DNA of 64,000 nt from an uncultured Polaribacter sp. (GTDB taxonomy: Bacteria; Bacteroidota; Bacteroidia; Flavobacteriales; Flavobacteriaceae). Below the pieces are notes generated by a model that did not search any database, was not told the origin of the DNA, and saw nothing but the letters and a program-made list of their open reading frames with translations. Below are positions 59,027 through 64,000 of this stretch, piece by piece. The number at the start of each line of letters is the position of its first letter. Within the stretch, counting starts at the first letter, position 1. Made by a program: the position numbers and the translations under genes. The stretch spans positions 310,001 through 374,000 of the forward strand of contig NZ_CANMHM010000001.1 of NCBI RefSeq assembly GCF_947497695.1, written 5' to 3'.

Positions 59027-60580
59027 ATGAAGTCTTCTAGTATACCAAAAAAAGGGTTTGCAGCATTAAAATCTCATTTTAAATCAGATATTATTTCTGG
59101 CTTTAGTGTTTCTTTAATTGCTTTACCATTATGCTTAGGGATTGCAATTGCATCTGGTGTACCTCCTTTAGCAGGTTTAGTTACTGCTATAATTGGTGGT
59201 GTTTTAGCCTCTAGAATTTCTGGAACTTTTGTAACTATTAGTGGTCCTGCTGCAGGTTTAATTGTAATTTCTTTGAGTGCAGTAGAAAGCTTAGGATATG
59301 CTAATGCATTAGGTACTATTTTAGTTGCTGGAATTTTTGTTGCCTGTTTTGGGTTTTTAAAAGTAGGTAAAATTGGAGATTATTTTCCTTTACCTGCTGT
59401 ACATGGTATGTTAGCAGCAATTGGAGTGATTATTATTGTAAAACAACTTTTTCCTGCATTAGGAATTCCTTTTGTAAAAGGGAGTGTCTTTTCTTTATTA
59501 ATACAACTTCCTAAAAAACTAATAGAAACCAATTTAGAATGTTTGTTAATTGCAGTAGGCACTATTATTATTCTTATTGTACACTCTAGAGTAAAAGTAA
59601 AATGCTTTCAAATGATACCTGCTCCACTTTGGGTTTTAATTTTTTCTATATCTGCTGCTGCAATTATTGGTACAGAGCATTTAAGTATGGTAGATATGCC
59701 AGACAATTTGTTTGGTGAAGAGGGTTTTCAATTTCCATCTTTTACCAAAATAGCATCTAGTGCTTTTTGGGTAGCTGTAATTGGTTTTGCTTTGGTATCT
59801 GGTATAGAAAGTTTACTAAGTGCTAAAGCTGTAGATACATTAGATCCTTATAAAAGAGAATCTAACCTAGATAAAGATTTAGTTGCTATGGGCTTAGGGT
59901 CTTCTGTTGCTTCTTTAATTGGAGGGTTGCCTATGATTTCTGAAATTGTACGTTCTTCTGCTAACATTTCTTATGGAGCAAAAACACAGTGGGCAAATTT
60001 TTATCACGGTCTATTTTTATTAATTTACCTTTTTATTGGTGTTGTAATTATAGAAATGATTCCTATTTCTGCATTGTCTGCTATGCTGGTTTTTACAGGT
60101 TTTAAATTGGCTTCTCCAAAAGAATTTAAAGAAATGTATAGCATAGGAAAAGTTCAATTTTTAGTATTTATTACTACACTTATTGCTGTTTTGGCAACAG
60201 ATTTAATTGTAGGTATTGCTATTGGAATTTTAACCCAATATATATTCTCTTTAATTTATGGTACAAAATTAAACGAGTTATTCCGTTCTAAATTATCAGT
60301 AAGTAAAGAAAATGACAAGACTATATTAAACTTAAAAGGAGCTCAAATTTTTTCTAATTACTTATCTCTAAAAAAACAAATTGATTGTTTTTCTAGAGAT
60401 TGTAAAAAAGTAACTGTAAATTTTACACAAACTTCTTTTGTAGGCCATACAGTTGTAAAACATCTTAAGGCTTTACAAGATAGAAAACTACAACAAGGTG
60501 TAATTTTAGAACTTTTACATTTGGATGAATTACAACCAATGTCTAAGCATCCTTTAGCAGATAGAATTAAAAAAAGTTAA
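59027..60580 (+). CDS. SulP family anion transporter (BicA-like)
   Basis: A 517-residue membrane protein: transporter core with about 10-12 helices (20-410) including GFSVSLIALPLCLGIAIASG near 25-44 and SGPAAGLIV near 72-80, and a C-terminal STAS domain (about 425-510) with LNLKGAQIFSNYLSLKKQI. SulP proteins carry sulfate or bicarbonate. Its 3' overlap with an SbtA-like gene and the LysR gene behind it favour sodium-dependent bicarbonate uptake (BicA-like), but sulfate is possible. Confidence 0.88.
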   Translation: MKSSSIPKKGFAALKSHFKSDIISGFSVSLIALPLCLGIAIASGVPPLAGLVTAIIGGVLASRISGTFVTISGPAAGLIVISLSAVESLGYANALGTILVAGIFVACFGFLKVGKIGDYFPLPAVHGMLAAIGVIIIVKQLFPALGIPFVKGSVFSLLIQLPKKLIETNLECLLIAVGTIIILIVHSRVKVKCFQMIPAPLWVLIFSISAAAIIGTEHLSMVDMPDNLFGEEGFQFPSFTKIASSAFWVAVIGFALVSGIESLLSAKAVDTLDPYKRESNLDKDLVAMGLGSSVASLIGGLPMISEIVRSSANISYGAKTQWANFYHGLFLLIYLFIGVVIIEMIPISALSAMLVFTGFKLASPKEFKEMYSIGKVQFLVFITTLIAVLATDLIVGIAIGILTQYIFSLIYGTKLNELFRSKLSVSKENDKTILNLKGAQIFSNYLSLKKQIDCFSRDCKKVTVNFTQTSFVGHTVVKHLKALQDRKLQQGVILELLHLDELQPMSKHPLADRIKKS

Positions 60581-61539
60581 AACATCTGTATCACTGCATA
60601 ATAAATGGGCATTCCTATTGTAATATTAAAAGGAAAAGTAACACCTAAAGCCATTGGTACATAAATACCAGTATCTGCTCTAGGTTCTGCTAGTTTCATA
60701 GTTGCTGGTACTGCAATATAAGAAGCACCTGCACCTAAAATTGCAAATAACAATCTATTACCATCACTATCAGTTACATATTGACTTAAATAAGCAACAA
60801 TTACACCATTTAAAAGAGGAACAACGATACCGAAAACAAATAAGAAAATACCATGTTTTTTAAATCCTTTAATTCTGCTTGCAGTTACCATACCCATTTC
60901 TAAAAGAAATAATGATAAAAATCCTTTAAAAATATCTGTTGTAAAAGGCTCAATTCCTCTTGCTTGAGAAGCATCTGCTATTAAACCAATTACCAAACTA
61001 CCAATTAGCATTAAAACACTACCACCAGTAAAAGAATGTGCTACTAATTTAGGAATTGACTTATTTTTTTTCTGAGTTCTATCAAAAATAACAATTAAAA
61101 CAACCCCAACAATAATTGCTGGCGATTCCATTATTGCCATAATTGCAACCATGTGTCCTCCAAAACTAATACCTTGGTTTTCTAGAAAAGAAACTGCTGT
61201 TACAAAAGTTACAGCACTTACAGAGCCATAAGCTGCTGCAATTGCACCAGCATTTGGTATGCCTACTTTTTTCTTCAATAAAAAGAAAGTATAAATTGGT
61301 ACAACTACAGAAAGTACAATTGCAAAAATTATTGAATAAATAATTTCTGCATCAAACTCACTATGAGATAGTTCTTGACCTCCTTTAAACCCAATTGCAA
61401 ATAATAAATAAAGAGAAATAAATTTTGAAGAAGATTCTGGTATTTTTAAATCACTTTTTACCATCGTTGCTATAATTCCTAAAACAAAGAATAGCAAAAC
61501 AGGGTTTGTTAAATTACTAATTAAAACATCTACATTCAT
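60577..61539 (-). CDS. sbtA: Sodium-dependent bicarbonate permease (SbtA family)
   Basis: A 320-residue permease with about ten hydrophobic helices. FVLGIIATMVKSDLKIPESS near 18-37 and LFAIGFKGGQELSHSEF near 46-62 match SbtA, and the second repeat begins near 195. In cyanobacteria SbtA imports bicarbonate with Na+. It is convergent with the SulP gene, overlapping it by 4 nt, and divergent from the LysR gene. The -7 box is TAGTTTTG at 61570-61563. Confidence 0.9.
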   Translation of the reverse strand: MNVDVLISNLTNPVLLFFVLGIIATMVKSDLKIPESSSKFISLYLLFAIGFKGGQELSHSEFDAEIIYSIIFAIVLSVVVPIYTFFLLKKKVGIPNAGAIAAAYGSVSAVTFVTAVSFLENQGISFGGHMVAIMAIMESPAIIVGVVLIVIFDRTQKKNKSIPKLVAHSFTGGSVLMLIGSLVIGLIADASQARGIEPFTTDIFKGFLSLFLLEMGMVTASRIKGFKKHGIFLFVFGIVVPLLNGVIVAYLSQYVTDSDGNRLLFAILGAGASYIAVPATMKLAEPRADTGIYVPMALGVTFPFNITIGMPIYYAVIQMF

Positions 61540-61562
61540 TTTTTTGGTTTTTTTTGATGCAA

Positions 61563-61570
61563 CAAAACTA
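61563..61570 (-). promoter_or_regulatory. -7 box of sbtA
   Basis: TAGTTTTG (minus strand) matches TAnnTTTG, 23 nt before the ATG at 61539. It lies downstream of the palindrome at 61603. Confidence 0.5.
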
Positions 61571-61602
61571 TAAGCAATTATTCATATATTTTTATTTAAA
61601 TT

Positions 61603-61616
61603 TGTTATACATAACA
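61603..61616. promoter_or_regulatory. LysR-type operator between sbtA and lysR
   Basis: TGTTAT-AC-ATAACA is a perfect 6-2-6 palindrome within TTGTTATACATAACATAA. Its position, about 33 bp upstream of the sbtA -7 box and 13 nt before the lysR ATG, is the expected site for a LysR protein that activates sbtA and represses itself. Confidence 0.55.
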
Positions 61617-61628
61617 TAAATAATTTTT

Positions 61629-62558
61629 ATGAACTTTACTTTACATCAACTAAAAGTATTTACCACAATTGTAGAACATAAAAGTATTACAAAAGCTGCT
61701 AATGACTTAAATATGACGCAACCTGCAGCTTCTATTCAATTAAAAAATTTTCAAGATCAGTTTGATATTCCTTTATCAGAAGTTATTGGGAGGCAATTTT
61801 ACGTATCAGATTTTGGAAAAGAAATTTACACAATTGCAGATGATATTTTAAAAAAAACAAACGAAATTCAATACAAAACTGAGGCTTTTAAAGGGCTATT
61901 GTCTGGTAAATTAAAAATATCTGTAGTTTCTACAGGTAATTATGTACTCCCCTATTTTTTAAATGGTTTTCTTAAAGAACATCCAAAGGTAGAGTTGGTT
62001 TTAGATGTTTCTAACAAAGCACAGGTTATTAAAGATTTAGAACAAAATTTGGTTGATTTTTCTTTAGTAACTGTAAGTCCAAGTCATTTAGATTTAGATG
62101 AATTACCAATAATGGAAAACAAACTAGTATTGGTAGCATCTAAAGAAAACAAACTGACCAAAACTAAAGGAGAATCTATTTTTAAATCTACTCCTTTAAT
62201 TTATAGAGAAGAAGGTTCTGGAACTAGACATACCATGCAAGAATTTTTTAAGAAGGAAAAAATATCGCCTAAAATAAAACTAGAACTAACATCTAATGAG
62301 GCAATTAAACAAGCTGTAATTGCAGATATTGGAGTTTCTATTGTATCGCTTTTAAGTATAAAAAATGAGTTACAACAAAACGAACTAAAAATAATACCTG
62401 CAAGAGGTTTGCCCTTAACATCTGAGTGGAAACTAATTTACTTAAAAAAGAAAAAGCTTTCACCAGTAGCAAAAGCTTTTTTAAATTATGTTAAAACAGA
62501 AAGAGAAAATGTTTTTGGCAATTACTATAGTTGGTTAAAAACAATTGATTTTAGATAA
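61629..62558 (+). CDS. LysR family transcriptional regulator (CmpR/CbbR-like)
   Basis: A 309-residue LTTR. The N-terminal winged HTH has LHQLKVFTTIVEHKSITKAA near 5-24 and NMTQPAASIQLKNFQDQF near 28-45; the periplasmic-binding-like effector domain covers about 88-300. The closest well-known regulators in this context are CmpR/CbbR, which control bicarbonate uptake and carbon fixation. Divergent from sbtA with a shared palindromic operator. Confidence 0.9.
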   Translation: MNFTLHQLKVFTTIVEHKSITKAANDLNMTQPAASIQLKNFQDQFDIPLSEVIGRQFYVSDFGKEIYTIADDILKKTNEIQYKTEAFKGLLSGKLKISVVSTGNYVLPYFLNGFLKEHPKVELVLDVSNKAQVIKDLEQNLVDFSLVTVSPSHLDLDELPIMENKLVLVASKENKLTKTKGESIFKSTPLIYREEGSGTRHTMQEFFKKEKISPKIKLELTSNEAIKQAVIADIGVSIVSLLSIKNELQQNELKIIPARGLPLTSEWKLIYLKKKKLSPVAKAFLNYVKTERENVFGNYYSWLKTIDFR

Positions 62559-62700
62559 TCTATATAAAATAGAGAAAGTTGGCATGTACTTAATATTGGT
62601 AAAGTACAAGTCTATTTTTTTAAATTTTATTAGCTAAAATAAAACCAAATCCATAACAAAGCAGTTTCTTTTTTTGTTAAAAGCTATACTTTTTAAAGGA

Positions 62701-63504
62701 TTAAATAAATTTTGAACTATTTAATTCAATAAATTCTTTTGCAGTTATTGGTTTTTTACCTGTAATCATTTCATAATCGTTTGTAGTTTTTGTAAAACTT
62801 CCAGCTTCTATAGCTGAATACAAATAACCCATAAAATCTACTAACTCTTTTGGTAAATTATAGCTAAGTAAGGTAGCTTTATATTCATCATTAGTAGGTG
62901 AAATATTTGTTATTTTTTTTTCTAAAACATTACTAAAAATTTCAGCAAATTGTTCGTGACTTAAGGACTCACTTCCTGTTAGTGTGTATTCTTTTCCAAA
63001 ATGTTTTTCTGGTTTTGCTAGAATAGTTTTGCTAGCAGTAGCTACATCATTTACATCTATATAAGCTGTTTTACTGTTTTTTGTAGGTAAATAGATTATT
63101 CCGTTTTTAATTGCCTCTGCATCATAATTAATAAAGTTTTGAAATATAAAATTAGGCTTAATTATAGTATAATTTATACCACTTTCTATAATTGCTTTTT
63201 CTGTTTTACCAAAAGAATTATTTTGTGTTTTCTCTGCACCATACAATGAAGAGTATAAAATAAATTTCACATTTGATTTTTTAGCCTCTTCAATAAAAGT
63301 TTCAACTTTTTTGTTAAAATCAGTAAAATTTGGAGGAGCAATTAAAAAGATTTTCTCAATTCCAATAAGGTTGCTTTTAAATGTTTCTGGTTTATTCCAA
63401 TCAAATATATCTCTAGATACTGCTCTATTAGCAATTTTGTCCTCTAAAAGTTTATTTAAAACTGCATTTCCAAATGTTCCTGTAGAACCTGTTACTAAAA
63501 TCAT
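62701..63504 (-). CDS. NmrA-like NAD(P)H-binding oxidoreductase
   Basis: A 267-residue atypical SDR of the NmrA/QOR2-like type. The Rossmann motif GSTGTFGNAVL near 6-16 (GxxGxxG) is clear and YSSLYGAEKTQNN near 84-96 is the substrate-side strand. The YxxxK of classical SDRs is absent, usual for NmrA-like quinone oxidoreductases. It is divergent from an HxlR regulator, the typical arrangement for an electrophile-responsive NAD(P)H reductase. Confidence 0.88.
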   Translation of the reverse strand: MILVTGSTGTFGNAVLNKLLEDKIANRAVSRDIFDWNKPETFKSNLIGIEKIFLIAPPNFTDFNKKVETFIEEAKKSNVKFILYSSLYGAEKTQNNSFGKTEKAIIESGINYTIIKPNFIFQNFINYDAEAIKNGIIYLPTKNSKTAYIDVNDVATASKTILAKPEKHFGKEYTLTGSESLSHEQFAEIFSNVLEKKITNISPTNDEYKATLLSYNLPKELVDFMGYLYSAIEAGSFTKTTNDYEMITGKKPITAKEFIELNSSKFI

Positions 63505-63576
63505 TTTATTGTTTTTTTAAGTTAATAGTTTATATTTGTTACACAAAGAAACTAATAATAGTTTTAATTTGTAACA

Positions 63577-63592
63577 GTTACCAATTGGTAAC
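63577..63592. promoter_or_regulatory. HxlR operator palindrome
   Basis: GTTACCAATTGGTAAC is a perfect 16-bp palindrome. Further GTAAC/GTTAC half-sites flank it (63535-63542, 63571-63575 and 63605-63610). It lies between the divergent reductase and HxlR genes, where an autoregulatory HxlR protein would bind. Confidence 0.6.
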
Positions 63593-63629
63593 AATTATAA
63601 ATAGTGGTAACTTTTAAGTAACTAAAAAG

Positions 63630-63944
63630 ATGACAGATTTTAAAGAAATAGGCGATTGTCCAATAACAAAAACCTTGGGGTTTATTGGTGGAAGATGGAA
63701 AACAATAATTCTTTACATACTTGGTGATAGAACTCTTAGATTTGGAGAAATCTCTGCTCGTATTCCAGCAATTTCTAGAAAGGTACTAACAGAACAATTA
63801 AAAGAACTTGAAAAAGATGGCATCTTAAATAGAAAAAAATTTAATGAAATTCCACCAAGGGTTGAATATTCAGTTACAGAATTTGGAAAAAGCCTAAAAA
63901 ATGTATTAAAAGAAATGGAAAAATGGGGAACAGAAATAGAATAA
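63630..63944 (+). CDS. HxlR family transcriptional regulator
   Basis: A 104-residue winged-helix MarR-like regulator. The family signature CPITKTLGFIGGRWKTIILY (8-27) includes the conserved Cys8, which acts as an electrophile or redox sensor in HypR/QorR/YodB-type members. RILTEQLKELEKDGIL follows as the recognition region (written from KVLTEQLK). It is divergent from the NmrA-like reductase and shares a palindromic operator with it. Confidence 0.93.
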   Translation: MTDFKEIGDCPITKTLGFIGGRWKTIILYILGDRTLRFGEISARIPAISRKVLTEQLKELEKDGILNRKKFNEIPPRVEYSVTEFGKSLKNVLKEMEKWGTEIE

Positions 63945-64000
63945 TTAGATTTTACAAAGGATTAATTAAAATAGTGTTTGTTGTTTTTATTGATATAAAT

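Overview
The window is a chromosomal segment of a very AT-rich member of the Bacteroidota, family Flavobacteriaceae; the gene complement looks most like marine Polaribacter or a close relative. Evidence: genus-typical gene orders (sprE - bactofilin - atpZ - ATP synthase genes without beta and epsilon; moxR - DUF58 - bat genes), promoters of the Bacteroidota TAnnTTTG type, many LxxC lipoproteins, a type IX secretion C-terminal sorting domain, DUF4271/DUF4296/DUF6168 proteins and poor Shine-Dalgarno signals. No rRNA, tRNA, CRISPR array, transposase or prophage gene was found.

Layout. 1-8.2 kb: housekeeping genes (an azurin-like lipoprotein, hemD, a polyprenol-phosphate mannosyltransferase, dihydroorotase, tyrS, an epimerase, a hydrolase). 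8.6-11.75 kb: an AraC-type regulator followed by a thiol-redox cassette: two thioredoxin genes coding for identical proteins, a 32-residue four-cysteine protein, an AhpD-like protein and a small secreted protein. Three near-identical operator-promoter copies precede its three transcription units. 11.8-13.9 kb: an alpha/beta hydrolase and a KDG kinase. 14.0-19.6 kb: a putative copper-acquisition locus: a Cys-rich membrane-anchored protein, a two-domain lipoprotein, a TonB-dependent receptor carrying the CxxxM and HxM ligand motifs of the OprC/NosA copper receptors, an MbnP-like lipoprotein and an MbnH-like di-haem protein. 19.6-28.2 kb: aminopeptidase P, a DEAD-box helicase, an ABC ATPase, a prolyl oligopeptidase, a third thioredoxin and a PadR pair, with intergenic repeats concentrated at 20.9-21.3 and 23.8-24.3 kb. 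28.4-36.9 kb: sprE (type IX secretion/gliding), bactofilin, atpZ, DUF6168 and atpB-E-F-H-A-G. 37-46.6 kb: lipoproteins of unknown function, an AlbA_2-type protein, a DUF1501/DUF1800 pair, a LuxE-like protein, thiL and a decayed outer-membrane-protein remnant. 46.7-58.8 kb: a secreted M1 peptidase, lpxH and the Bat (aerotolerance) operon, which is interrupted by a four-helix-bundle gene flanked by 27-bp direct repeats. 59-62.6 kb: a SulP transporter, an SbtA-like bicarbonate permease and a LysR regulator. 62.7-63.9 kb: an NmrA-like oxidoreductase divergent from an HxlR regulator.

The two most interesting systems are the copper locus, where receptor, periplasmic binder and maturation enzyme are adjacent, and the AraC/thioredoxin cassette, whose operator (two TGTCC half-sites 21 bp apart, 29 bp ahead of the -7 box) occurs three times with identical spacing. 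A smaller pattern is that four genes start exactly 4 nt after a -7 box, which suggests leaderless mRNAs. All functions are inferred by reading the sequence; no database search was run.
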